64,000 bases of DNA, taken from Sphingobium estronivorans (GTDB lineage: Bacteria; Pseudomonadota; Alphaproteobacteria; Sphingomonadales; Sphingomonadaceae). The notes beneath the pieces are model-generated. The model did no database searches and was not told the DNA's origin. It saw nothing but the letters and a program-made list of their open reading frames with translations. Made by a program: the position numbers and the translations under genes. Below are positions 47,055 through 55,854 of the stretch, in pieces; the first letter of the stretch is position 1; each line of letters starts with the position of its first letter. The stretch spans positions 61,280-125,279 of the forward strand of contig NZ_LFCT01000010.1 in NCBI RefSeq assembly GCF_008692605.1, given 5' to 3'.

Positions 47055-48437
47055 ATGGGGGATATTCAGATCAACGATGCCGGCGGCGCCATTCAGCTTG
47101 TCCGTCCAGGCGGTTATGACGTCCCGGCGATGGACGACCGGCCCGATCGCGACATGCGCGCGGGCATCGTCATCGCAGTGCTGTTCTTCATTGTTTTCCT
47201 TGGCTGGGCGGCCTTTGCCCGGCTGGACGCAGCGGCCTATGCGCCGGGCCGGCTGACCGTGTCCGGGCAACGGCAATCGGTCCAGCACCGGGACGGCGGC
47301 GTGGTGGGCGCCATCTTCGTCAAGGAGGGACAGCATGTCCATCAGGGGCAGCCTCTGATGGAACTGGCGGCGGCCGACGTGCGCGCGCAGGCGCGGATGT
47401 ACGGCGCCCAACTCATCGCGCTGAAAGCCCAACGCGCCCGGTTGATCGCCGAGCAGCTCGGAGCGGGCCGTGTCGAATGGCCCACCGAATTCGCCACGCT
47501 CCAGGGGCAGGAAAAGCTGGATGCGCAGGAGGCGATCAAGCTCCAGACCACGCAGTTCAATGCCCGTTCCTCCGTACTGACGGCCCAGACCGGGGTGTTG
47601 CGCGAACAGGCGGGCCAGGTGCAGGAGACAGCGCGCGGCTACCGCTCGCAACTGGCGGCGTCCGCGGAACAGGCCCGGTTGATCGGGGAGGAATTGGACA
47701 GCCTGCGCGATGTGGCGGAGAAAGGCTTCGTCTCCAAATCGCGTATCCGGGCGCTGGAGCGCGCGCGCGCCGATCTTCAGGGGCAAGAAGGGCAATTTTC
47801 CGCCAATATCGCCCGGTCCGGCGCGGAAGCGGGCGAAACCCGCCTGAAAGCGCTGGAAGCCGAAAAGGCCTATAAGGAGCGCGCCGCGTCGGAACTGCGC
47901 GACGTGGAATTTTCATTGAACGAGGTGGCGCCCAAATATCGCGCCGCCACGGACCAGCTGGCACGACTTCAGATCCGCGCCCCCGCGACGGGCACCATCG
48001 TCGGACTGAACGTCTTCACCGTCGGCGGGGTGATCGCTGCGGGCCAAAAGCTGATGGACATCGTGCCGGATCATGCGGGGCTGGTGATCGAATCCCGCAT
48101 CTCGCCCGACGATATCGACGATCTCAAGGTCGGACAAAAAGCCCAGATCCGCTTCAACAGCCTGCACGAACGCGACCTGCCGATCATGGACGGACAGATC
48201 ACGCGACTTTCAGCGGACAGTTTCCAGGACGAAAAGACCGGCCAGTCCTATTATACGGCAGATGTCACGGTGCCATCGAAGGAGATGGAAGCGATCAGGG
48301 CCAAGAGGGGACAGAATTTCAACCTAAAGGCCGGAATGCCGGTGCAGGTGCTGGTGCCGCTGCGCGCGCGCACCGCGCTGCAATATGCGCTGGAGCCGCT
48401 GACCCAGTCGCTCTGGCTTTCCTTCCGGGAGCATTGA
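47055..48437 (+). CDS. type I secretion membrane fusion protein (HlyD/PrtE family)
   Basis: A 460-residue adaptor: a cytoplasmic N-terminus, one helix (IVIAVLFFIVFLGWAAFA), a lipoyl-like half (VQHRDGGVVGAIFVKEGQ), a long coiled coil (about 105-290) and the second lipoyl half (IRAPATGTIVGLNVFTVGG), then the beta-barrel domain. It links the inner-membrane ATPase to an outer-membrane channel, which is not encoded here. Its stop codon abuts the pelF stop with no intervening base (48437/48438), so transcripts of the two units must run into each other. Confidence 0.94.
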   Translation: MGDIQINDAGGAIQLVRPGGYDVPAMDDRPDRDMRAGIVIAVLFFIVFLGWAAFARLDAAAYAPGRLTVSGQRQSVQHRDGGVVGAIFVKEGQHVHQGQPLMELAAADVRAQARMYGAQLIALKAQRARLIAEQLGAGRVEWPTEFATLQGQEKLDAQEAIKLQTTQFNARSSVLTAQTGVLREQAGQVQETARGYRSQLAASAEQARLIGEELDSLRDVAEKGFVSKSRIRALERARADLQGQEGQFSANIARSGAEAGETRLKALEAEKAYKERAASELRDVEFSLNEVAPKYRAATDQLARLQIRAPATGTIVGLNVFTVGGVIAAGQKLMDIVPDHAGLVIESRISPDDIDDLKVGQKAQIRFNSLHERDLPIMDGQITRLSADSFQDEKTGQSYYTADVTVPSKEMEAIRAKRGQNFNLKAGMPVQVLVPLRARTALQYALEPLTQSLWLSFREH

Positions 48438-49928
48438 TCATTGCAGCTCGGAAAATCGGGCCTGGGCGCCGAGCGCACTGTAGATATTCCGATATTCCGC
48501 GATGATCGCGCTGCGGTCATAATCCTTCACGACCCGTTCGCGCAGCGCTTCGCCCATGGCACGGCGTAACGATGGCGCGCGCAACAGTCGGACAATGGCG
48601 GCGGCCGTCCCTTCCGGGTTGACCAATTCCGTGACGATCCCGCCGGGCCGATCCACGGCGGGCGAGCGCCCCTCGATCATCTCCCGGCAGCTGCCGACAT
48701 CGGGCGCCACCACGGGAACCCCGCAGGCGCCCCCTTCCAATATCACGAGCGGCTGCGCCTCCGACAGGCTGGTGAGGACCAGAAGGTCGATGCGGGGCAG
48801 CCAATCGACGACATTGACGCGCCCGGCAAATTGCACCGCGTTGACAATGCCCAGTTCCCTGACCAGCGCGTCGCAATCCGCGGCATAATCAGGGTCCTCG
48901 TCCAGCGGGCCCAATATGGCGAAGCGGACCTCCGGCATTTCCGCGAGAACCAGCGCAGCGGCGCGGATGAAGGTTTTCACATCTTTGATCGGCACGACCC
49001 GCCCAATCAGCGCCACCAGCGGCCGCGCGGGGTCGATCCTGCGCTCGACATGCGCGAACCGATCGGCATCGATGCCGTTGGGGATGACCCTCAGCCGGTC
49101 CTGCCGCGCGCCCAGCCGCCACTGGGTCCGGTTGTTCGCGCCGTAGAGCGCGATGATGGGATCGCACGCATCGTAGCAGGCACGCGTATAGGTCTGGAAC
49201 ACGGCCAGCCACAGATCGCGCAGATCATGTCCTTCCCGGTCGAGCGTCAACCCGGTTTCGATCTGGTCCCCGATCCAGTCGGCCATCATGATCTCGATCT
49301 GCCGCTCCAGCATATAGATGCCATGTTCGGTGATGAAGGCGGGCTGGCCGGTTTCATAGGCTGCCCGCGCCGCCAGAAGCCCGGCAAAGCCGGTCGAGAT
49401 GGTGTGATATACCCTGGCCTGGGGCAAAGGCACCAACAGCATCTTGAGCAGGCCGCCCAGAAGAACCCGCATCGCCCAGAAAAAATGATGGAAGGAGGCT
49501 GAGCGAAAGGCCGTGTCGTAATATTGGATGAAAAGATCGAATATTTCTGGATTGGACAGCAGATCGCCCGCCGCCGGAACGGGTCTCAGCCCTTCGATCT
49601 CTCGCCGAATGCCGATCAGTTCGTCCTTCCCTCCCCTCGACAGAAAGGCCAGCAGCAAACGGCCGAGGCGTTTCATCTGCGGCGCTGGATAGCGGCGCGG
49701 CAGGCAGGGTTCGATTAGCAAGGGAACCTCGACCACCTCGACCACATTGGGCGGTGGCTCCACGCGCCAGGGCTGCTGGGCCGATCCCGCCTTGATGGCC
49801 ACCAGCGAAAAACGCAGGTCGGGCATCGAAAGGATCAAATCCTGCAACCAGCTCGAAACGCCGCCGACGACGAAGGGATAGGCTCCCTCGACGATCAGGC
49901 AGATGTCGCTGCTCGCGCGGTCGGCCAT
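48438..49928 (-). CDS. pelF: PelF-type glycosyltransferase (GT4)
   Basis: A 496-residue cytosolic GT-B glycosyltransferase. The start, ICLIVEGAYPFVVGGVSSWLQDLI, is characteristic of PelF. The C-terminal half carries LVALIGRVVPIKDVKTFIRA and the E-x7-E type donor motif SEAQPLVILEGGACGVPV. PelF polymerises Pel polysaccharide from a UDP-sugar. It is the last gene of the minus-strand operon; its ATG shares an A with the TGA of pelE (TGATG). Length matches the family (about 500). Confidence 0.93.
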   Translation of the reverse strand: MADRASSDICLIVEGAYPFVVGGVSSWLQDLILSMPDLRFSLVAIKAGSAQQPWRVEPPPNVVEVVEVPLLIEPCLPRRYPAPQMKRLGRLLLAFLSRGGKDELIGIRREIEGLRPVPAAGDLLSNPEIFDLFIQYYDTAFRSASFHHFFWAMRVLLGGLLKMLLVPLPQARVYHTISTGFAGLLAARAAYETGQPAFITEHGIYMLERQIEIMMADWIGDQIETGLTLDREGHDLRDLWLAVFQTYTRACYDACDPIIALYGANNRTQWRLGARQDRLRVIPNGIDADRFAHVERRIDPARPLVALIGRVVPIKDVKTFIRAAALVLAEMPEVRFAILGPLDEDPDYAADCDALVRELGIVNAVQFAGRVNVVDWLPRIDLLVLTSLSEAQPLVILEGGACGVPVVAPDVGSCREMIEGRSPAVDRPGGIVTELVNPEGTAAAIVRLLRAPSLRRAMGEALRERVVKDYDRSAIIAEYRNIYSALGAQARFSELQ

Positions 49929-50791
49929 CAGGATGACAACTCCATGCTCGAGACAGAGGCCGGTCGGAGCTGGGCCGCACGATGCTGCTCCATTGCGCGC
50001 CCGATCTGCGCCCGCACCGCGCGCAGCGAACGGCGGCGAATGTCCGAAGCGATCAATTGCCCCGCAATCTCGTCCAGCCTCTGTCCGGCCTCCTGACAGA
50101 GGCGCAAACGCTGGGATTGCGGAAGAAGCTGATTGAAGCAGCCATGATCCGCCTGCAACATGCCAAGCGCATAGCGGTCATCCAGATTCTGGCTGGCGGC
50201 GATGCGCATGTGCAATTCGCGGCTCTGCTGAGCCAGATTATGGCTGACCTGCGCGGCGGCGGCGGCGGCGAGCGCGCGGATGGTCTGATCCTCATCCTGC
50301 AGGGCCATGACGATCAGGGACGAAAGGCGCGGCTCGAAGGATGTCACCGCCGTCTCAAGCGCCCGGTAGCGCGCCTGGAGATCGCCATAGAGCAACATCG
50401 TCGCCAGCGATCCCACCTCATCGCAGTCGGGATACCGTACCCGCTCGTCGAGAATACGGCCCAGCCGCTCGACCGGCGAAACGCCATCTTCGATCCGGCG
50501 GACTGAGACATCGTCATAACCGATCTGCCGCCTGTCGCGGGAACTGGCCGCCAGCGGCGCCAGCAGCAGGCAGAGCAGCATGCCGGGAGGCCCCAGCGCC
50601 GCCCCCACCGGCAGCGCGAAGGATTGCAGCGTGGTCACGCGCCGCAGCCGGGACAGCATGAGCAACAGGGTCGCCGTGGTGAGCCCCAGATGCGCGGGCG
50701 CAAACCAGTAGACGGCAGCGGGTCCCGCCAGCAATGCCCGGACGAGCAGGAGAAGATCGATGATCGAAGCAAGGCAAAGTGCGAGGATCAA
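49928..50791 (-). CDS. pelE: PelE-like inner-membrane protein
   Basis: About 287 residues: two N-terminal membrane helices (LALCLASIIDLLLLVRALLAG and FAPAHLGLTTATLLLML), a third hydrophobic segment (GPPGMLLCLLLAPLAAS), then a helical domain (RYRALETAVTSFEP to IRRRSLRAVRAQIGRAM). Topology, size and place between pelD and pelF match PelE, which links PelD to the synthase. Sequence similarity alone would be weak. I read TTG 50791 as start, because TTGA overlaps the pelD stop and GGGGA lies about 8 bases upstream; ATG 50818 is the alternative. Confidence 0.72.
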   Translation of the reverse strand: MILALCLASIIDLLLLVRALLAGPAAVYWFAPAHLGLTTATLLLMLSRLRRVTTLQSFALPVGAALGPPGMLLCLLLAPLAASSRDRRQIGYDDVSVRRIEDGVSPVERLGRILDERVRYPDCDEVGSLATMLLYGDLQARYRALETAVTSFEPRLSSLIVMALQDEDQTIRALAAAAAAQVSHNLAQQSRELHMRIAASQNLDDRYALGMLQADHGCFNQLLPQSQRLRLCQEAGQRLDEIAGQLIASDIRRRSLRAVRAQIGRAMEQHRAAQLRPASVSSMELSS

Positions 50792-51735
50792 GCCACTTTC
50801 CCCTTCGGCACCAGCCATTTGGCGGCAAAGGCAGGTTCGCGACCGAACAATGCCGCGCTCCTGCCCAACAGGTCCGCGACATGCAGCAATTGCGCCATAT
50901 AGGACTGGGTGATCCTGATCCCGGAAAGGCTGTGGATGATGATGATCCCCGCCAGTTGCTCGCCGGCACCGACGACCGGCAAGGCGATGGACCCGATCTG
51001 GGCCAGCATGGCCTGATCGGCGGGGTCATCGCCCTGCACCACACGGGGTCCGGCCAGCATCGCCTCGACCAGTATCGATCTGGTGAGATCGGACGGCTGA
51101 CCCGAGGTTGCGCGACCGCCAAAGCGCGCCACGACCTGGCCCCCGCGCACATCGTAATAGGTGAAGTCCTCGGTCTGGGCGACCAGCGCGATCATGCGCG
51201 TAAGCGCGTCGACCTGCCGTTCCGGGTCCGCTTCCGACAGGTCAAGCCCCGCGGCAATCGCGTGCACGACCGTCCGTTGTTCCGTGGCGATCCGCACCTG
51301 AAGCCGTCGGTTCGTGTCGGTGAGGCGGGCGATCACATCCGCCAGCTTCGTCCAGTTGCGGTCCATCGCCTGTTGCTGCCGCCGCTGATCCGCGATGCGG
51401 TTGCGGCGGCTGGCGGTCACTTCCCCGACGATCAGCGCCGTCACCATCCACAGCATCGGCTGGACCGACAGGCGCAACTGCTGTTCCAGATGATCCGCCG
51501 GCCCGCTCCAGACGGTCGACCAGCTCAGCCAAAGCGCTGAGGCAATGACCCCCGCCAGCAAACCCATGCCTGTCCCATAGGCGATCGCCATGATCAGCAC
51601 CGGCAGCCAATAGGGGTTGGGATTAAGGCCGGAAAAGGCGTCGCCATGCAAGAATCCCTTGTCGGTCGCCACCAGGGCCGCAAACAGGATCAGCATTTCG
51701 GCGCATTGTAGAAGGATGGGGTGCTTTTTCAGCAT
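50788..51735 (-). CDS. pelD: PelD-like membrane-GAF protein lacking the GGDEF domain
   Basis: A 315-residue protein: four N-terminal helices (about residues 10-115, including YWLPVLIMAIAYGTGMG), a coiled segment, then a GAF domain (about 150-300, DFTYYDVRGGQVVARFGG to GSIALPVVGAGEQLAGIIII). It ends just after the GAF domain. Canonical PelD (about 455 residues) continues into a degenerate GGDEF domain that binds c-di-GMP through an RxxD site; nothing like it is present. ATG 51735 has GGGAGG 6 bases upstream and shares an A with the preceding stop. The next gene follows by overlap, so the end is not a frameshift artefact. Confidence 0.78.
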   Translation of the reverse strand: MLKKHPILLQCAEMLILFAALVATDKGFLHGDAFSGLNPNPYWLPVLIMAIAYGTGMGLLAGVIASALWLSWSTVWSGPADHLEQQLRLSVQPMLWMVTALIVGEVTASRRNRIADQRRQQQAMDRNWTKLADVIARLTDTNRRLQVRIATEQRTVVHAIAAGLDLSEADPERQVDALTRMIALVAQTEDFTYYDVRGGQVVARFGGRATSGQPSDLTRSILVEAMLAGPRVVQGDDPADQAMLAQIGSIALPVVGAGEQLAGIIIIHSLSGIRITQSYMAQLLHVADLLGRSAALFGREPAFAAKWLVPKGKVA

Positions 51736-53261
51736 CAATGCCTCCCAAGGTAGCGCGTCAGCGCCACGCGGAAATAAAGCTGCCGTCCCGAAATGCCGGG
51801 CCGGCTGATGGAACTGACGCCGCCGCTCGCCTGTAGGCGCCAGCCGTCGCTGAGCCGCCCCGTGGCGCTGATATTGGCGGTCGGGCCATTGGTCTTGCCC
51901 TTGCGGTCGAAGGTCCAGCCTCCCGCGCCGGTCAGTTGCCAGCGGGTCCAGGCCATGCCGGATATGAGCTGGAAGCTGTGATTTTCCCGGTCGCTGAGCG
52001 GAATATAGGCAAGGGCGTTGGGCCTGATGTCGGTGCGGTCGACATATTCAGCGTCCAGCCTGTAGCTGAAGGCGAGGGACGGCTTTCCCCGGCGGAGCAG
52101 ATAGTCGAACCCACCCGCCACCGTGAAGCTGGTGGTGCGGGCCCCCGTGCCCCGCAGGCCATAGCCGTTCCAGGCGCCATCGGCCTGCACCGTCAATTCC
52201 GGCGTCAGCCTGATCGTCCCGCCCAGACCGGCCCGGCTGATATGGCCGCCGAAGGTCGATTGTTCCGGCGTCGCGAGGTCGGGCAGATGATAGGCCAGCA
52301 CCAGCCGCCCCTGCTTTTCGGGCGGCCCCAGGAACAGACGCATCCCGGCGCCGGCGATCTTTTCGTCGATCTGGGCACTGCCCTGCAATTCCAGCCGGGA
52401 AACGGGACCGAGGTTGAAGGTCGCGAACAGGTCGCCGATGGTCGAGTGCGAGGTACGGTTGCTCAACAGGCCCGTCGGACCATAGACCGTATCGGCTTCC
52501 GATCGGAACCAGCGCAGGCCCGCCCCTGCCGAAAATGTCCGGTTGAGCGGAACCATCGCGTTGAGGTCGCCTTCGGCCTGCCAGAAGACCTTGCCGCCAC
52601 GCGCGATCGCTGCCGCCGCGACATTGCCGCCGGATTCCGCCAGCGTCTGCCGTGCAAAGGGATCGTCGGCCGCCAGATTGCGGTAACGCCCCGCTCCCAT
52701 CGCCAGCGCGCCTTCGGCGATTTCCATGTCCGCCAGCAGACGCTGAAGGCGCTGGTCGTCGGGATGGGCCGCCGCCAGAGGCGCCAGCCGCCGCCGCGCC
52801 AGATCGGGATAGCCTGCCGCCGCATCGGCCTGCGCCCGGGCGATGGCGATTTCCCTGTCCATATCGGGCATTTGCGGCTGACCGGCGGTGGGGAGCGCAG
52901 GCGCGGCTTCCGGATCGGGGATGAAGCGGACGTGGAGATTGCGTCCTTCCGCGCTGGCCTCCAACCGGAATCCACTCGCAGCGCGCAACAACAGGCTGCT
53001 GTCGTTCCAGCGCAGATCGGCCAGATCGTCGCCCGCGGCTTTGGCAAAAGCCTTCAGCGTCTCATCGGCTATCGGCCGGTCGAAGCGAACCACCAGTTCA
53101 TAACCGTTATTTTCAAGCTGCAGATGAACATCGTCGCGCCATTGCAGGTCGACCGTCCTCGCATCGACCGGTGCCGAAGCGCCGGTGTCGGGCGGCAGTG
53201 CCGCGATCACCAGTGGCAGAGGCGGCGTGGAAAGCAGGAGGGCCGCGATCAATGGCGTCAT
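51735..53261 (-). CDS. PelB-like outer-membrane beta-barrel half
   Basis: A 508-residue exported protein: a signal peptide (LIAALLLSTPPLPLVIAAL), an AMIN-like beta region (residues 35-115), two TPR-like units (about 140-215) and a C-terminal barrel of roughly 280 residues with alternating strands, ending LYFRVALTRYLGRH. This matches the C-terminal barrel of PelB, which exports Pel through the outer membrane. ATG 53261 overlaps the preceding gene (ATGA). In canonical loci barrel and TPR scaffold are one protein of about 1190 residues; here they are separate. Confidence 0.75.
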   Translation of the reverse strand: MTPLIAALLLSTPPLPLVIAALPPDTGASAPVDARTVDLQWRDDVHLQLENNGYELVVRFDRPIADETLKAFAKAAGDDLADLRWNDSSLLLRAASGFRLEASAEGRNLHVRFIPDPEAAPALPTAGQPQMPDMDREIAIARAQADAAAGYPDLARRRLAPLAAAHPDDQRLQRLLADMEIAEGALAMGAGRYRNLAADDPFARQTLAESGGNVAAAAIARGGKVFWQAEGDLNAMVPLNRTFSAGAGLRWFRSEADTVYGPTGLLSNRTSHSTIGDLFATFNLGPVSRLELQGSAQIDEKIAGAGMRLFLGPPEKQGRLVLAYHLPDLATPEQSTFGGHISRAGLGGTIRLTPELTVQADGAWNGYGLRGTGARTTSFTVAGGFDYLLRRGKPSLAFSYRLDAEYVDRTDIRPNALAYIPLSDRENHSFQLISGMAWTRWQLTGAGGWTFDRKGKTNGPTANISATGRLSDGWRLQASGGVSSISRPGISGRQLYFRVALTRYLGRH

Positions 53262-54997
53262 GGCTGCAATACCTTCCTCGCCCGTCCCGGATTGCCGGTG
53301 GCGATGAGCAGTTGCGAAAGCATGATGTCGAGCCTGCGGTCATTAGGCGACGCTCTGCGCAGCATTTCGACCATCGCCATGGCATCGGAGGTGCGGCCAA
53401 GCCTGTTCAACAGTTCGGCCTGTTCGATGGACGGTGGCGTGACGGCCAGCAGCCGTTCCAGCCATGGCCGGGCGGCTGCTTCGCCCTTGAGCCGGGTCTG
53501 TGCGTCGGCCATCAGGCGCAGGGCCGCCCGGTCATTGGGCCGGTCCCGCAAATAGCCCTGCAACTGTGCTGCCGTTTCCCCCGCGGCGCCCCTGTTCCAA
53601 CTGTCCCAGGCCAGGCTGAGACGGTCGACGGATTCTCCCTGCCCCGCCGCGATACGGGCGCGGGCGAGGGCGAGCGCATAGCGCCCCGCCCTGTCAGCCG
53701 GAACAACAGCCGTGGCGGCAGCCTTGAGTTGCGCGGCGGACAGTTGACGCCCATCCAGCAACCCGTCCAGCGCCCTTGCCGCCGCCACACGGTCCCGCGC
53801 TGCATTGGCAAGCGCGATGCGCTGCACCAGCATGTCGCTACTATCCGCTGTCGGGCGGGATTCGACGAAGGCCAGCGCCTTGGCGGGCTGCTCCCGCTCA
53901 ATATAGGCTGCCAGCCAGCGCGGGTCGGTCGACGCGCGGGACCGTAACCAGTTCAGGTCCTCCCCATCCGGGCGCGGTCCCATCAGATAGAGCATGCGGG
54001 CGGAGGTGCCGTCATCGCCGCCCCCTGAGGCCGATTGCTGCCGCAGCAATGCTATGGCGTCGGGACGGAAGCCCTTTTCCAACAGACGCTGGGCGATGGC
54101 GGGCCTGTCCGCTCCCTTGGCCTCCGCCTGCTCCAGCAAATATTGCCGCATTGCCTGCGGCTTGCCCGATGCCATGATGATGCTTTCCCGGGCGGCATCC
54201 CGGCCCGAAGGGAGCAGCGCGGCATAATGGAGCGCCGATCCGGTATCCCCCGACCTTTGCGCCAATGTCATGGCCAGCCAGGGATTTCGGACGCGCCAGC
54301 CGGGGGTGCCCGCCCGGTCGATGCGGGAAATGAGATCGTAGCGTTGGGCCGTATTCGCCCAGGACGCCAAGTCCAGCGCCTGCGCCTGGCTGAGCGGCGG
54401 GATCGCGCCATGTTCGGCGGCGGTGACCAATATGTCCGGCGTGGCAAGGGCATAGGCAGCCTCCACCACATCCTGCGGCGGCGCGCCTCCGGACGTCATG
54501 GCAGCGGCGCGCAGCAGATCGGCGGCGCCCTGCGCATCGCCGGTCTTGCGATGCAGGTCGAAGCGCAGCCGCCAATGGGCGGGCGCGGCCCGATCCGGGC
54601 GGCTTTCCAGAAAAGCCAGCGCAACGTCGGGACGGCCGCCCGCCATGACGTCATAGCTGATCCGGTCGGTCGCGACCGGCGCGCCCCCCTTGGCCAGCGC
54701 ATTCGCCATGGCCGAAAGCGTCGAGGCGCTCGCCATAGCGGTCGATGCGGTCATCAGGCGCTGAAGATCGGGCACGGCGAGCCGCTTACCCTCCGTAAAA
54801 CGCTGCATCAGTTGGGCGGTACTCGGCGGTGGAGGGGGGACGGCGACGGGCGGCGGGGAGAAAGTGCCCCGGCGGATCGCATCGGCGATCTGCCAATGGC
54901 TGGGCATCAGCAGGACCGTCGCGGCGAGCAGCAGCCCGCCCCCCACTATCGGTCCCACGAAAGCCATGTTCGGGTTGCGCAATGCCTGGATGTTCAT
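53258..54997 (-). CDS. PelB-like membrane-anchored TPR half
   Basis: A 579-residue protein with one N-terminal helix (about residues 10-32, FVGPIVGGGLLLAATVLLM), a proline-rich linker (PPPVAVPPPPPS) and an all-helical repeat domain to the end (ALAFLESRP, LAYIEREQPAKALAFVES, PNDRRLDIMLSQLLIATG). It corresponds to the N-terminal membrane and TPR part of PelB. ATG 54997 overlaps the upstream stop and the 3' end overlaps the barrel gene, so the two halves are co-translated. Combined length of the two products (about 1087) is close to that of a single PelB. Confidence 0.72.
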   Translation of the reverse strand: MNIQALRNPNMAFVGPIVGGGLLLAATVLLMPSHWQIADAIRRGTFSPPPVAVPPPPPSTAQLMQRFTEGKRLAVPDLQRLMTASTAMASASTLSAMANALAKGGAPVATDRISYDVMAGGRPDVALAFLESRPDRAAPAHWRLRFDLHRKTGDAQGAADLLRAAAMTSGGAPPQDVVEAAYALATPDILVTAAEHGAIPPLSQAQALDLASWANTAQRYDLISRIDRAGTPGWRVRNPWLAMTLAQRSGDTGSALHYAALLPSGRDAARESIIMASGKPQAMRQYLLEQAEAKGADRPAIAQRLLEKGFRPDAIALLRQQSASGGGDDGTSARMLYLMGPRPDGEDLNWLRSRASTDPRWLAAYIEREQPAKALAFVESRPTADSSDMLVQRIALANAARDRVAAARALDGLLDGRQLSAAQLKAAATAVVPADRAGRYALALARARIAAGQGESVDRLSLAWDSWNRGAAGETAAQLQGYLRDRPNDRAALRLMADAQTRLKGEAAARPWLERLLAVTPPSIEQAELLNRLGRTSDAMAMVEMLRRASPNDRRLDIMLSQLLIATGNPGRARKVLQP

Positions 54998-55854
54998 GCT
55001 TGGGGCTCCGCTATGAGCCGGTCGAGGGCCAGGGTGGATACATAGGGCTGGAACCCGGCGGCGCGTTCGCGGGCATAGAGGCTGGCGACGGTCGCCGCGT
55101 CCTGCGGGTCCCAATAATCAAGCGTGGCAAGGGTCAGGCGCGGATTGACCTGGCGGGCGGCGAGCAGATGCCCGGCCTGCCATGCCCAATCGTCGGCGGA
55201 CGTCATTTCATAGCGCCCCTCGTTGAAATTCCAGCGGGACGCCATGGCTTCGGCCAGCACCAGATCGATCTCCGTCGCGACCGCCGGCAGCAGCGCATAG
55301 CCCCGGTTCATCATGATGGTGATGCCGGGAAAGCGTTTCCGGATCGCCGCCACCAGCCGGGCGGCACCGGCGATCATGCCCTTGTTCCGTTCCGGGTCCT
55401 GCCGTTCCATGGCCTCGGCATTGTCGAGCGTGTCCATGAAAATGCCGTCATATCCCTTCTGCAAAATGGCGGGGACAAGCCGGCCGAGCACCAGCTTTGT
55501 CCAGGCGGGATCGCGCAGGTCCACAAGCCGGGCATCGGGCCAGTTGGGATTGGGCTGGCGGAGGGCGCCGGCCTTTTCCAACTCCGCGATGAAGGGACGA
55601 CCGCCATGCACTTCGCCCAGGCTGATATAGCCAAGCAGGCGACTGCCCTGCCCTCTCAACGGCGCGATCGGGCGCGGGAAATCCGGCTCCAGCACCAGCA
55701 GTTCGAACCGGCGTGCCATGGCTGGATCGGTCGTGCCGCCATAATCGAGACCCCAGGCTGAGCTGTGATCGGATTGCGGTAGCGCGCGAGCCGACAGGCC
55801 GAAGACCATCAGCGACAAAGCGAACAGATCGCGACGGCGAAAGGCATGGTTCAT
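54994..55854 (-). CDS. PelA hydrolase-domain homologue (GH166/GH114-like)
   Basis: A 286-residue exported glycoside hydrolase. The N-terminus (FRRRDLFALSLMVFGLSARA) is a twin-arginine-like signal. The TIM barrel has GYISLGEVHGG, the acid motif GIFMDTLDNAEAM and DLVLAEAMASRW, which line up with the catalytic Asp and Glu of the N-terminal hydrolase of PelA. That domain cleaves Pel internally. Here it is a complete stand-alone gene, without reductase-like or deacetylase parts; those occur in the RTX protein at 57274. Both ends overlap neighbours by ATGA. Confidence 0.82.
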   Translation of the reverse strand: MNHAFRRRDLFALSLMVFGLSARALPQSDHSSAWGLDYGGTTDPAMARRFELLVLEPDFPRPIAPLRGQGSRLLGYISLGEVHGGRPFIAELEKAGALRQPNPNWPDARLVDLRDPAWTKLVLGRLVPAILQKGYDGIFMDTLDNAEAMERQDPERNKGMIAGAARLVAAIRKRFPGITIMMNRGYALLPAVATEIDLVLAEAMASRWNFNEGRYEMTSADDWAWQAGHLLAARQVNPRLTLATLDYWDPQDAATVASLYARERAAGFQPYVSTLALDRLIAEPQA

